A DNA stretch of 28,673 bases. Origin: a virus. The stretch is taken from positions 1-28,673 of IMG/VR virus record IMGVR_UViG_3300042923_000296; one strand, 5' to 3'. How positions within the stretch are numbered: position 1 is the first letter of the stretch; every line of letters starts with the position of its first letter. Below are positions 8,557 through 14,959 of the stretch, piece after piece. The notes under the pieces were generated by a model. That model saw only the letters and a list, made by a program, of their open reading frames with translations, ran no database searches and was not told the origin of the DNA. The translations under genes were made by a program, and so were the position numbers.

Positions 8557-8724
8557 GACATCACATCCTCAGCATCACGCTGCGCGGCATCTCGCCACAT
8601 CGGAACAGTCGAACAAAGGTGCGGGCAGAACGTTTTGAACCCGTCTGACGTTTTTTTCACCTCACCGGCGGGCTTCTAGGGGAAGGCGATCAGGGGGCAT
8701 CCCCCTATGCGTTCGAACACTTGT
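8557..8724. other. Noncoding gap next to terminase; possible packaging (cos/pac) region
   Basis: This 168-bp stretch has no convincing gene. It carries a T7 run with a short inverted repeat ending at 8657, a GC-rich block (CACCGGCGGGC, about 8662-8672) and the perfect inverted repeat AGGGGG-CAT-CCCCCT (8692-8706). Packaging sites of phages often lie beside the small terminase gene, so this is a candidate, but nothing in the sequence proves it. Confidence 0.25.
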
Positions 8725-9075
8725 TCACCGCTGGTTCCAGCCTCCTGGCTGTCTGCCTGCGGTTTGTGTTGAGTCGCATGGTTTGCAGAGTCCACGTCCT
8801 GCGTTCGGGTCGTTGGGGTTGAGTCCACGTGCGACGAGTTCGTCGCGTCCGAGTGGGTAGTGGTCTGCGATGACTGAGGGTGCACTGTGGCAGAGGACGC
8901 AGATGGGGTCGCGGTTGAGTACTGCGAGCCGGAACGTCTTGTGTCCGCGCGTGTTGGTGTATCTGTCCCTGGTTGCGTCCCTGTCCCTGGATGCTGCACG
9001 CCTGTGTGTGTCGCATCTTGAGCCCTCGGTGGAGGGGTAGAGGTTGGGGCATCCGTGAACGGAACACACGCGCAT
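8725..9075 (-). CDS. HNH endonuclease near the terminase (116 aa)
   Basis: A 116-residue protein with a Cys pair (CVLC at about residue 60), the HNH core IADHYPLGRDELV, and GRGLCKPCDSTQTA near the C-terminus, completing a zinc-binding HNH fold. An additional N-terminal Cys/His set (CSVHGCPNLYP, CDTH) may bind another zinc. Small HNH proteins encoded next to the terminase stimulate cohesive-end cleavage in some phages such as HK97, so a packaging role is likely by position. A homing role is the alternative. Confidence 0.85.
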   Translation of the reverse strand: MRVCSVHGCPNLYPSTEGSRCDTHRRAASRDRDATRDRYTNTRGHKTFRLAVLNRDPICVLCHSAPSVIADHYPLGRDELVARGLNPNDPNAGRGLCKPCDSTQTAGRQPGGWNQR

Positions 9076-9111
9076 GGTCTGCCTCGTGCTCAGTGTCGAA
9101 GGGAATCTATG

Positions 9112-9185
9112 CGGTACTGACCGGACTTGAACCGGCGACCTCCCGCGTGACAGGCGGGCGCTCTAACCAACTGAGCTACAGAACC
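9112..9185 (-). tRNA. tRNA-Asp (GTC)
   Basis: A full cloverleaf on the minus strand. The D-arm is GCTC/GAGC with loop AGTTGGTTA, the anticodon stem CCCGC/GCGGG with loop CTGTCAC (anticodon GTC), the variable loop AGGTC, and the T-arm GCCGG/CCGGT with loop TTCAAGT. The acceptor stem GGTTCTG/CAGTACC has six pairs and a U-U mismatch at 4-69. The discriminator is G, as needed for Asp. CCA is not encoded. It lies 36 nt before the HNH start and would be transcribed with the leftward genes. Confidence 0.9.
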
Positions 9186-9593
9186 ATGCACACCCCGCAG
9201 AGGCGCATCGTTGTCGACGCGCTTACGGGGTGGCGGACACGTGGAGCTCACTACGCCCCCTGGGCGAAGCGCTCCTCCCGACCTTGACGATGCAGAGGGT
9301 CAGGCGTTCGGTCTCGCGTACGACCGTCCCCCGATATACCGCATCTCACGCCTCGGAATGGGCATAGCGTGAGCATCTTTCATGGTGCCGGCGTCGCCCG
9401 CGCGCTAAGGACGACTGGCTTATTGCGCGTGGCTCCGGGGCCATGTCTCCCAGAGTGGACCTGCCGGCATCGAAACCGGGTGACCGTATTAGAACGAACG
9501 CGTGGGGCGCTCACTCTAATATCGGGCTGACCTGTCAGGCCCGTGGTGTGGTTTGCGCCGTCACCCCGGCGAGATACGGAACCCCCTACAGGA
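9186..9593. other. 408-bp noncoding stretch upstream of tRNA-Asp
   Basis: No gene is supported here. Apart from the tRNA-like structure at 9456-9542 I see one more inverted repeat, CTCACGC/GCGTGAG, around 9344-9373. Any promoter for the tRNA would be here or further right, but no clear -35/-10 pair is visible. Confidence 0.5.
9456..9542 (-). ncRNA. tRNA-like structured RNA without a recognisable D-arm
   Basis: The minus strand folds into a tRNA-like junction 87 nt long. The ends pair as GGGCCTG/CAGGTCC (7 bp, one G-U) followed by an A. The 3' arm is CCGG-TTTCGATG-CCGG, a T-arm with an 8-nt loop. Between them lies one long hairpin (9484-9525) of about 17 pairs with a single bulge and three G-U wobbles that pair only in minus-strand RNA. 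No D-arm is seen and no 7-nt anticodon loop with U33, so it is unlikely to be a translating tRNA. The first strand can also form CTGA-CAGG-TCAG, a competing fold. Confidence 0.4.
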
Positions 9594-9857
9594 TCAGTCG
9601 TCTTCGTCGTCGTCCGCGTCGGTCATGAGTGCGTCGGTGTAGCGGCGGTGGTCGTACGCACCCCGATCCAACAGCCCCTGCGTGTGGTGCGAGGGTTGCG
9701 TTTCGGGCCACTCACGCAGGTAACGCCAGTCCGCTGATTCCGGGTCTTGCCCGTAAGCAACGATCACCCATTCGGCGACATACGTGGACCCGCCGAACTC
9801 GTCACCGAAGTGTGCTGCGATCGCGGCGTCTAGAGCGTTCTTCGTCTGGTCGCTCAT
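9594..9857 (-). CDS. Hypothetical acidic protein (87 aa)
   Basis: An 87-residue protein starting MSDQTKNALDAAIAAHFGDE and ending in a run of Asp/Glu. The pattern of an N-terminal helix ending in AAIAAH, then a strand segment (YVAEWVIVAYGQ) and an aromatic linker, resembles small proteins of unknown function frequent in actinobacterial phages. The start ATG overlaps the upstream stop by four bases (ATGA). No catalytic motif. Confidence 0.7.
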   Translation of the reverse strand: MSDQTKNALDAAIAAHFGDEFGGSTYVAEWVIVAYGQDPESADWRYLREWPETQPSHHTQGLLDRGAYDHRRYTDALMTDADDDEDD

Positions 9858-9991
9858 CTGGTCACCTGTTCGATCCAGTGGACTCCACCGCCGTGCCCGA
9901 TGCAGTAGTGCATGCCCGGGTGTCCGGGGATGAGTTGGCAGGTGAGGTTATCGAAGTCGATAACAAGCGTCACCGTGCAATGCTCACCCAT
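9854..9991 (-). CDS. Small hypothetical protein (45 aa)
   Basis: A 45-residue ORF, MGEHCTVTLVIDFDNLTCQL followed by a His/Gly-rich end. It fits exactly between its neighbours: TGATG with the gene upstream and ATGA with the one downstream. The perfect double coupling is the main support. It has two Cys and several His and could bind a metal, but this is a guess. Confidence 0.6.
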   Translation of the reverse strand: MGEHCTVTLVIDFDNLTCQLIPGHPGMHYCIGHGGGVHWIEQVTR

Positions 9992-10161
9992 CAGTCGCTT
10001 CCTTTGTCCCAGTGGTCGTCGAACCGGCGCGCCATCTCGGGGGTCGGCTGGCGTCTCTCACGCCACCGCCGGAGGATCTCGCGCTCAGCGTCCGTAGGCA
10101 ACCCGCCGCCCGGGGCTCGATACCGCTCTGAGTCAGCCATCAGTCGCACGAATCCAGGCAT
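9991..10161 (-). CDS. Small basic/acidic helical protein (56 aa)
   Basis: Starts at ATG 10161 (MPGFVRLMADSERYRAP), chosen over ATG 10140 because AGGGAGACCAAGGC lies directly upstream of the former while the latter has no ribosome site. The core EREILRRWRERRQPTPEMARRF is helical and highly charged. The stop overlaps the next start as TGATG. Function unknown. Confidence 0.6.
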   Translation of the reverse strand: MPGFVRLMADSERYRAPGGGLPTDAEREILRRWRERRQPTPEMARRFDDHWDKGSD

Positions 10162-10238
10162 GCCTTGGTCTCCCTAACAGCTGCGACGACCCCTTACGGG
10201 GCTGCGGGTCTTTCGGGGTCACTGGTTTGGAGACTCGC
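10162..10238 (-). other. Short spacer with two competing hairpins
   Basis: The CCCC at 10190-10193 can pair with GGGG at 10198-10201 (loop TTAC) or, as part of GACCCC, with GGGGTC at 10215-10220. The two folds exclude each other. In minus-strand RNA this lies between two small genes and may be an attenuator or partial terminator; there is no U-tract. Confidence 0.35.
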
Positions 10239-10379
10239 CTACTGTTGACCCTTGTTCGGCTCCGGGTCGGCTTGTTCCTGCACGAGATCCTCAATCCGAG
10301 GTCGACGGCGCCGCGCAACAAACTCCGCCACGATCTGCTTCCGCTGTTCGTCGGACAGCCCGTTGTGATCACACGTCAT
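10239..10379 (-). CDS. Small hypothetical protein (46 aa)
   Basis: A 46-residue ORF beginning MTCDHNGLSDEQRKQIVAEF with a basic patch VARRRRPR. The start overlaps the upstream stop (ATGA, 10376-10379). The first part is a likely helix. The Arg run suggests nucleic-acid contact, but no family is recognised. Confidence 0.6.
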   Translation of the reverse strand: MTCDHNGLSDEQRKQIVAEFVARRRRPRIEDLVQEQADPEPNKGQQ

Positions 10380-10561
10380 GGCATGTCCAACATGAAACGG
10401 AAATCACGGATACGGGTAGCGAGCTCGACGAGCTTCTTCTCTCCGGTGGCGTAGTGATGCACACACCACAGCAAGTCCGTGCTGTTGATGGTGGTCATGA
10501 CCCATGCTTGGGCGCGGCAGTTGTCGCACCTGTCGGCCGCGTTCGGTCGCCAATCGTCCAT
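10376..10561 (-). CDS. DUF7455-like zinc-ribbon protein (61 aa)
   Basis: A 61-residue protein with RCDNCRAQAWVM at residue 11 and LLWCVHHYATGEKKL at about 31. The CxxC...CxHH arrangement is that of the small DUF7455-type proteins common in actinobacteria and their phages (consensus CDRCGAQA...LLFCGHH). It probably binds one zinc. Role unknown. It lies 10 nt after the phosphoesterase gene. Confidence 0.75.
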   Translation of the reverse strand: MDDWRPNAADRCDNCRAQAWVMTTINSTDLLWCVHHYATGEKKLVELATRIRDFRFMLDMP

Positions 10562-10571
10562 GACGCACCGC

Positions 10572-11726
10572 CTACAGCACCGTGAGGGATGAGAGGTCGA
10601 ACCCGTCCTCGGTCACGTCGAACACGAGCAGGCCCGGGTCGCTGTCGGACCCGCCGTGCGCGTTCGCGAACCAAGACGAACCAGAGTCCGTCGTGGGGCA
10701 TTGGAGCCACCATTTCGAACGCCCGGTCACAGGGTTACGTCCCGAGGGCATCACGGTCAGGTTGTGATAGTGGCCCGACAAAAGCACGTCCGCGCGGGCT
10801 GTTGGTCCGCCGCCATGCTGCTGCTTCTGCCACCACGTGACCGCCTGGCCCGGGTTGAACTGGTTCCCATGAACCACACCCACATGCGTGCCCAGGACGT
10901 CGAGGACGACGGACTCTGAGTACATTTCGGGGAACGTCCAGTGAGCGTCGATCCCGGCCGCTTCCGCAACCTTCCGGACCTGCTTGTGAACGAACAGGCC
11001 CAGGTCGTCACCGGGACGCCCGAGCTGCTGTTTCCCGTTCCGCCACGCAGTGTGGTTCGAGGTGACCGCGACCACGTCGACACGACCGTGGCGTTGCATC
11101 ACCTCAAGGAACCGGTACAGTTCCGTGCCGGCGAGGTCCATCTGCTGCGCCAACGAAAGGTCGTTGGTGAACATGGGGTTCCCGCCGGATTCGAACCCTT
11201 CGAACAGGTCACCCACCTCGGCGAGGACCGTGCGTGACGGTTTCCTCGCCTTGAGGTGTGCGGCGAGCCTGTCCCTCATACCGGCGAGCCGGTCGATAAG
11301 TTCCGGGGTTCCTCCGCGGTGGTCTACCTTGCCCGCTTGAACGTCCGATAGTGCGACGACAGTAACTCGGCTGTCAGCCGTAGCCCGGATGGGCTTTCGC
11401 GGTGTGCGTCTCGCCTCGGCGTAGAGGGCAGGGAGGTCAATGGCCTCTTCTTCGTCGGGACGGATCATCTCCGTCTGGAAGAAGAACGAGTAGGTGTCTT
11501 CGCGGTCGTGGTGCGTTTTCGTCCATTGGGCGATGCGGCCCACGATGCGGAAGTTGTCGGCGTCGAACCCTGCGAGCTCGAGCAGCTGGCGGTGGTCGGT
11601 GATCTTCACCCGGACGGGACCGGTGGCGCCTTCGCCTTTGCCGGTTTCCGTGTCGTACTCGGCCCGCTTCTCGTACTTGGTGGGGACGAGAACGGGCGGG
11701 TTCGCGAGGTTGTCGGAGAGGCTCAT
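10572..11726 (-). CDS. Metallophosphoesterase, Mre11/SbcD-like (384 aa)
   Basis: A 384-residue calcineurin-like phosphoesterase. The metal-binding motifs are visible in order: SDVQAGKVD (in place of GDxH), VGDLFE, TSNHTAW, HGNQFN and SGHYHN. Phage members are often annotated as Mre11-like nucleases. ATG 11726 overlaps the upstream stop (ATGA), which decides the start over an in-frame codon nine residues earlier. The first 110 residues lie before the catalytic domain and are not recognised. The natural substrate, DNA or other phosphodiester, cannot be read from sequence. Confidence 0.85.
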   Translation of the reverse strand: MSLSDNLANPPVLVPTKYEKRAEYDTETGKGEGATGPVRVKITDHRQLLELAGFDADNFRIVGRIAQWTKTHHDREDTYSFFFQTEMIRPDEEEAIDLPALYAEARRTPRKPIRATADSRVTVVALSDVQAGKVDHRGGTPELIDRLAGMRDRLAAHLKARKPSRTVLAEVGDLFEGFESGGNPMFTNDLSLAQQMDLAGTELYRFLEVMQRHGRVDVVAVTSNHTAWRNGKQQLGRPGDDLGLFVHKQVRKVAEAAGIDAHWTFPEMYSESVVLDVLGTHVGVVHGNQFNPGQAVTWWQKQQHGGGPTARADVLLSGHYHNLTVMPSGRNPVTGRSKWWLQCPTTDSGSSWFANAHGGSDSDPGLLVFDVTEDGFDLSSLTVL

Positions 11727-11959
11727 GATTCGTACCCGACCTTCACGCGCCACATCCGGAACGACGTGTCCGACATGGAAGGTGCACCCTCAGCGACCAG
11801 TTCTTTTAGGAGTGCGACGTGACCCCATGCTTTGTTGCGGGCGGCGTCGAGGATCGCTGCCTGCTCCGTTTCGGGGCGGGTTTCGACCCACACGTCCATG
11901 ATGGATTTGCCTGTGGGGCGTCCGGTCGGGGGTGTTGCGAGCTTGCTGACGAGATCCAC
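11723..11959 (-). CDS. Small HTH-type protein upstream of the phosphoesterase (78 aa)
   Basis: A 78-residue protein from GTG 11959 (MDLVSKLATPPTGRPTGKS). The C-terminal part, ILDAARNKAWGHVALLKELVAEGAPSMSDTSFRMWRVK, has the spacing of a helix-turn-helix like that of small DNA-binding proteins found at this place in actinophages. GGGGAG upstream is the ribosome site. It is the first gene after the structured leader at 11960-12268 and may report on or control that promoter. Confidence 0.65.
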   Translation of the reverse strand: MDLVSKLATPPTGRPTGKSIMDVWVETRPETEQAAILDAARNKAWGHVALLKELVAEGAPSMSDTSFRMWRVKVGYES

Positions 11960-12298
11960 GGGAACTCCCCTGGTTCGGGTCCGCTCCCGTGACGCGGGAG
12001 CGTGACGGAAACGAATGTGTGCCCCGGAGGGCGCTCGCCTCAGCCGCCGGGTAGCGCTGGCTCGAGCGTTTGTGAGGGTGCGCGGGTAGCGAAGCGCGTC
12101 TTACCCCTGCTTTGTGGATGACGGCCGGCTGCTGCGCCGGCCTTCTCGACCCGTCATTGGCGGTGGTAACTCAGTCGCTCGGCGGGGAGTCTTAACGACG
12201 AAACCCCGGTCTGAGCCGGGGTTGTGGGGGTTCGACGCCATCGGTGCAAGCACACTTGTCGAGCCTCACTAGTGAGTGTACCGGGTTTCTCAGATTTG
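11960..12298 (-). promoter_or_regulatory. Long structured 5' leader (about 310 nt)
   Basis: This gene-free stretch follows the promoter at 12275-12302. It contains four inverted repeats on the transcript: AACCCCGG/CCGGGGTT (12202-12223), GGCCGGC/GCCGGCC (12123-12142) enclosed by ATGAC/GTCAT, GGGTA/TACCC (12084-12106), and GCTCCCG/CGGGAGC (11983-12001). The first is followed by TTTCGTCGTT in the minus direction and may be a weak terminator about 45 nt from the start point, as in attenuation. Function is inference. Confidence 0.5.
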
Positions 12299-12302
12299 TC
12301 AA
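12265..12302 (-). promoter_or_regulatory. Sigma70-type promoter with palindromic operator
   Basis: Minus strand: -35 TTGACA at 12302-12297, a 16-bp spacer, -10 TACACT at 12280-12275, predicted start near 12268. The 12-bp perfect palindrome CTCACTAGTGAG (12265-12276) covers the end of the -10 box and the start point, the classical place for a repressor. The -35 overlaps the stop region of the HTH gene just upstream. This is the best consensus promoter in the window. Confidence 0.7.
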
Positions 12303-12493
12303 CCCTTGTTTACGGGCGGTCTTCCCGGACGCGCAGTTCGCTCCGCTTCTAGAAGATCCGGGACGCTAAGCCACAGTGCGCGCATCGGCCTGATGGTCCG
12401 CACCCTGCCCTCGGCTATCCACCTGTAGATCGTCGGCTTCGCCCGCCCTACCCGTTCGACGGCCTGCTGCACGGTCACCCAGTCGTCTCTCAT
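12299..12493 (-). CDS. MerR/excisionase-type HTH protein (64 aa), nested start
   Basis: A 64-residue winged-helix protein: MRDDWVTVQQAVERVGRAKP, then TIYRWIAEGRVRT, the recognition helix and wing of the HTH_17/excisionase family. It may bind nearby DNA, for example the palindrome just downstream. GGAGACGGAGGAAC upstream of ATG 12493 is a strong ribosome site. Its first two thirds overlap the 3' end of the 207-residue gene in another frame. Confidence 0.8.
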   Translation of the reverse strand: MRDDWVTVQQAVERVGRAKPTIYRWIAEGRVRTIRPMRALWLSVPDLLEAERTARPGRPPVNKG

Positions 12494-12989
12494 GTTCCTC
12501 CGTCTCCATAAGGTGAACGATGAACGCGAACGTGGCTTCGTCCATTACGGTCTTGCAGTCCGCGCACTTGATGACCACGACCCCGTCGCGGGGTGGCATC
12601 CACTTCAGTGACATGCGATGGCACGCCTGGCATCGGACGAACTGCACCCTGTGGGGTTTGTCCTCGTACGGCCAGCGGGCGCCGGCGGTCTCCACCTCAC
12701 GGGTGAGTGTCAGTGCGAGCTCGTGTCCCCTTGTGGCGACGTCCTCGAGGTCTCCGAACTGGTTGATCTCGTGAAGGAGGTTGCTGATCTCTTCCGCTGC
12801 GATCCATGTGGGCGGAAGTCCGAGCGGGTGATCGGACGACCGGTGCTTCATCTCATCGGCGTCACCACCACGGATGTACCCAGCTACCCGAAGCCACGGG
12901 ACGAGTTTCCGGGAGTCGTGGACGGCCCACTCGAAACGGCGCCACTCCTCCCACGTCAGGTAACCGACTCCTTCGTGATCTTCGATCAT
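12366..12989 (-). CDS. Zinc-ribbon protein (207 aa) with C-terminus overlapping HTH gene
   Basis: A 207-residue protein. Residues 1-130 are conserved-looking (LTWEEWRRFEWAVHDSRKLV; SSDHPLGLPPTWIAAEEIS; LALTLTREVETAGARWPYE), then a zinc ribbon at about 130-155 (VRCQACHRMSLKW ... IKCADCKTVMDE). The last 42 residues overlap the HTH gene in another frame and are Arg/Gly/Asp-rich, which probably reflects constraint from that frame. The start overlaps the upstream stop (ATGA). This type of protein recurs in actinophages; its function is unknown. Confidence 0.7.
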   Translation of the reverse strand: MIEDHEGVGYLTWEEWRRFEWAVHDSRKLVPWLRVAGYIRGGDADEMKHRSSDHPLGLPPTWIAAEEISNLLHEINQFGDLEDVATRGHELALTLTREVETAGARWPYEDKPHRVQFVRCQACHRMSLKWMPPRDGVVVIKCADCKTVMDEATFAFIVHLMETEEHERRLGDRAAGRRTGRAGEADDLQVDSRGQGADHQADARTVA

Positions 12990-13357
12990 GTGGTGTCTCC
13001 TGTCGTAGCGGAGGAGGGTGCGGCGGTTCGCTCAAGTTCGTCCCAACGCTCGAATGCGGCCCGGATTTCGGCGGCGTCCGATTTCGCTGCCACTTGGGCG
13101 AGGTGGCGGCGGGCGCCATCGACCCGTTCCGCAAGCCACTGCTTGTCGAGCGCGGGAGTGGGGTGGTCGATTCGAGACATGTTCCAGGTGTCCCCGCCGA
13201 TGAGACGGCCGGTTTCGCGGTTGAATCGCTGCTCTGCTCGCCCCGACTCGACGACTGCCTGCGTCTTGGTAACTCGTACCACTACGGCCTTACGGAGCGC
13301 GCGATACCCAGATGAGTAGACGTAAACCTCATCGCCTTCGTTGAATCGTTCGATCAT
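12986..13357 (-). CDS. Hypothetical protein with SH3-like N-terminus (123 aa)
   Basis: Starts at ATG 13357 (MIERFNEGDEVYVYSSGYRA), overlapping the upstream stop by ATGA. The longer frame to 13450 has an atypical basic N-terminus inside the neighbouring gene. Residues 6-45 (EGDEVYVYSS ... VVVRVTKTQAVVESG) look like a small beta barrel of the SH3/KOW kind. The remainder is helical. No function recognised. Confidence 0.65.
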   Translation of the reverse strand: MIERFNEGDEVYVYSSGYRALRKAVVVRVTKTQAVVESGRAEQRFNRETGRLIGGDTWNMSRIDHPTPALDKQWLAERVDGARRHLAQVAAKSDAAEIRAAFERWDELERTAAPSSATTGDTT

Positions 13358-13479
13358 TGGTGTTCTTTCGTTTGGTGTTCGAGGAGTTCCCATAACGCCG
13401 CCGGTTGCCCGCGCACGGTCCCTGGGGTGGTGTACACGGTTCCGCAGCACTCGTATGGGGTGCCGGTGAATGGGTTCAA
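13354..13479 (-). CDS. Small protein, probable TTG start (41 aa)
   Basis: An open frame of 41 residues (NPFTGTPYECCGTVYTTPG ... LWELLEHQTKEHQ) ends in ATGA with the next gene. Upstream in this frame the first stop is the previous gene's own TGA (13486-13488), so TTG 13479 is the only usable start unless translation reinitiates. The paired Cys and the ordered amphipathic C-terminus look like real coding sequence. There is no ribosome site, so it may rely on coupling to the gene seven bases before. Confidence 0.5.
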   Translation of the reverse strand: MNPFTGTPYECCGTVYTTPGTVRGQPAALWELLEHQTKEHQ

Positions 13480-13485
13480 CGGCCG

Positions 13486-13674
13486 TCAGGATTCGGGGTA
13501 GAACTCAACGCCCTCTTCCCAGAACCGGAGCGTCACTCCATCCGCGGTGCGGAGCTCGAGTTGCATCGGACCGAAGAGGTCAAAGAACGCTTGCGGCATG
13601 TCGGCGCAGACCTTGTCGTATGCGTCGCTGATGGCTGCGGCGAAACGTGCCAGGTCAGTATTGACGGTTGTCAT
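13486..13674 (-). CDS. Hypothetical protein (62 aa)
   Basis: A 62-residue protein starting MTTVNTDLARFAAAISDAY, with GAAAGGAAG at the correct distance from ATG 13674. It has a helical N-terminal half and then strands (QLELRTADGVTLRFWEEGVEF). Not recognised. It lies 13 nt after the gene upstream. Confidence 0.65.
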   Translation of the reverse strand: MTTVNTDLARFAAAISDAYDKVCADMPQAFFDLFGPMQLELRTADGVTLRFWEEGVEFYPES

Positions 13675-13687
13675 CTGTTGCTTCCTT

Positions 13688-14071
13688 TCAACGACGCCGT
13701 GACCCGAGGCGGACACCGTACGTGGTGAAGTCGTCCAGGTTGATCCCGTACGAGGACCCGGATGTGCGGGTCAACGTGACCTTGAGAATGGGTGTCCCGT
13801 CAGATTCCGTGAACGTCACCGAACCGACGTCGACGGTTCCCTGGGATGGGGTGACAGGGTGAACAGTGGCGGTTGTGTCGGTCATGTCGGCTCGAAGGTG
13901 AACGAACCCGGCGTCGAGAATGGCGTTCGTCAGCTTCTCATTGAGCGGCCCCATGTTCTGGCCGAGCAAGCGCGCCTGAACCGGCTCGGGGAAATTCATG
14001 ACGTTGAACAGCACCGCGCCGACTGTCCGCCTCAGCTTGTCGCGATCTTCGAGAGTCGGCTCGACGCTCAT
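13688..14071 (-). CDS. Hypothetical protein (127 aa)
   Basis: Starts at ATG 14071 (MSVEPTLEDRDKLRRTV), overlapping the stop of the MTase companion gene (ATGA), with AAGGAGA upstream. The first 65 residues are helical (RTVGAVLFNVMNFPEPVQARLL). The second half is beta-rich, Thr/Val/Ser-rich and ends basic (GVRLGSRRR). No family recognised. Being coupled to the methyltransferase cassette, it may belong to it. Confidence 0.65.
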   Translation of the reverse strand: MSVEPTLEDRDKLRRTVGAVLFNVMNFPEPVQARLLGQNMGPLNEKLTNAILDAGFVHLRADMTDTTATVHPVTPSQGTVDVGSVTFTESDGTPILKVTLTRTSGSSYGINLDDFTTYGVRLGSRRR

Positions 14072-14316
14072 GGTTGGTCTCCTTGTTGGTTGGTGGGTCG
14101 GTAGAAGCGTTGGAAGTTGTGTTCGCTGATCCGCACCACCACCGCCCGCGAGCCTGGTGGTGTGTCCGTGTACGTCCACCCCAGGTAGTGGCCGGCACGC
14201 CTCGGGAACGCATCAACCACACGTACAGGCCGGGTAAACCTCACCCATTCACGGGGTGCCCCATACTTCTCAAGAAGTTCCCCACGCTTCGTTGCAACAG
14301 CCTCGCTATACCTCAC
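14068..14316 (-). CDS. Methyltransferase companion protein A (82 aa)
   Basis: An 82-residue protein from GTG 14316 that overlaps the C5-methyltransferase stop as GTGA, with AGAAGG upstream. It is clearly a paralogue of the protein at 17910-18155: shared blocks are AVAT-RG, LLEKYG, WVR, PVR, VDA, PRR, YLGW, and NF-RFYR in the same order, about half of the residues by eye. Both copies follow a DNA methyltransferase with the same GTGA junction. The conserved aromatic and Arg residues suggest nucleic-acid or protein binding. I do not recognise the family. Confidence 0.8.
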   Translation of the reverse strand: MRYSEAVATKRGELLEKYGAPREWVRFTRPVRVVDAFPRRAGHYLGWTYTDTPPGSRAVVVRISEHNFQRFYRPTNQQGDQP

Positions 14317-14957
14317 GCCGCCTTCTCCTTCGCGTGGTCGAGGATCTGCCGCCCGAGCCATTCGGTGTATGCCGGCGGGATTGCTTCGCTGAGCTCGCGG
14401 AGTTCCATCCAGTCGATGCCCATCGCTTTCTGCTGCACGTCGAGCGGGATGCGCCACACGCCGACCTCGACCGTGCGGCGGAGGTTGGTGCGGTTGGTGG
14501 CCGGCTTGAATCGGGGCGTCTGCCACGAGTGGTCACAAGGCGGTGCCATCAGCGGGATGTTGGACTCGAAGAGGCGATGCCGACGCACGTCCAGCCCGAA
14601 GCTCGAACCGCACAGCGTCACCGGTTCAATGAGGGGCGCGCCCGGCACGTTCTCGATGATGTACGGCAGACCGGAGTCGATGAGGGCCTCTCGCGTCTCG
14701 GGGATGAGGTTGAGGTAGCTGTCCCCTACCCCGTGCCCCTTGCGGCGGTAGGCGGTGAACGTCTGGCAGGGCGGGCTGGCGTGGATCGCGTCGAACTCGT
14801 GTCCGTGTTGGCGCACGAACTCGATCGCGTCGCCCACATGATGCTCGAACGGGTATCGGGGCTGAGGATTGATGTCCACCCCGACCACCTCGAAGCCGGC
14901 CCGGTGGTAGCCCATCGCGGCTCCGCCGGCGCAACTGAACAGGTCGAGTAGCTTCAC
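14313..14957 (-). CDS. DNA (cytosine-5) methyltransferase (214 aa)
   Basis: A compact C5-cytosine methyltransferase. Motif I is LDLFSCAGGAAMGYHRAGF at residue 4, motif IV ASPPCQTFTAYRR at about 60 with the catalytic Cys, motif VI IIENVPGAPL at about 101, and motif VIII-like DVRRHRLFES at about 123. The target-recognition part is short, so specificity may be simple. It lacks a nearby restriction endonuclease, so it probably protects phage DNA from host restriction. GTG 14957 was chosen for GGAGGTG upstream. It follows the zinc-ribbon gene by two bases. Confidence 0.92.
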   Translation of the reverse strand: MKLLDLFSCAGGAAMGYHRAGFEVVGVDINPQPRYPFEHHVGDAIEFVRQHGHEFDAIHASPPCQTFTAYRRKGHGVGDSYLNLIPETREALIDSGLPYIIENVPGAPLIEPVTLCGSSFGLDVRRHRLFESNIPLMAPPCDHSWQTPRFKPATNRTNLRRTVEVGVWRIPLDVQQKAMGIDWMELRELSEAIPPAYTEWLGRQILDHAKEKAA

Positions 14958-14959
14958 GG

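Noticed and set aside
6453-8558. Plus-strand open frame of 701 residues
   Set aside because: Arg-rich shadow of the large and small terminase genes on the other strand; no ribosome site and no family signal.
8712-8727. A second LexA-like site, TCGAACACTTGTTCAC, at the end of the HNH gene
   Set aside because: Two mismatches in the second half-site and it lies inside coding sequence without a promoter; probably chance.
10133-10372. Minus ORF of 79 residues, Ser/Arg-rich
   Set aside because: It is out of frame with the better supported 46- and 56-residue genes, which have proper starts and coupling.
12175-12260. tRNA-like pieces on the plus strand (AACTCAG, GGGGGTTCGACGCC)
   Set aside because: The acceptor stem does not pair and the T-stem has a mismatch and a wobble; the AACCCCGG hairpin explains the sequence better.
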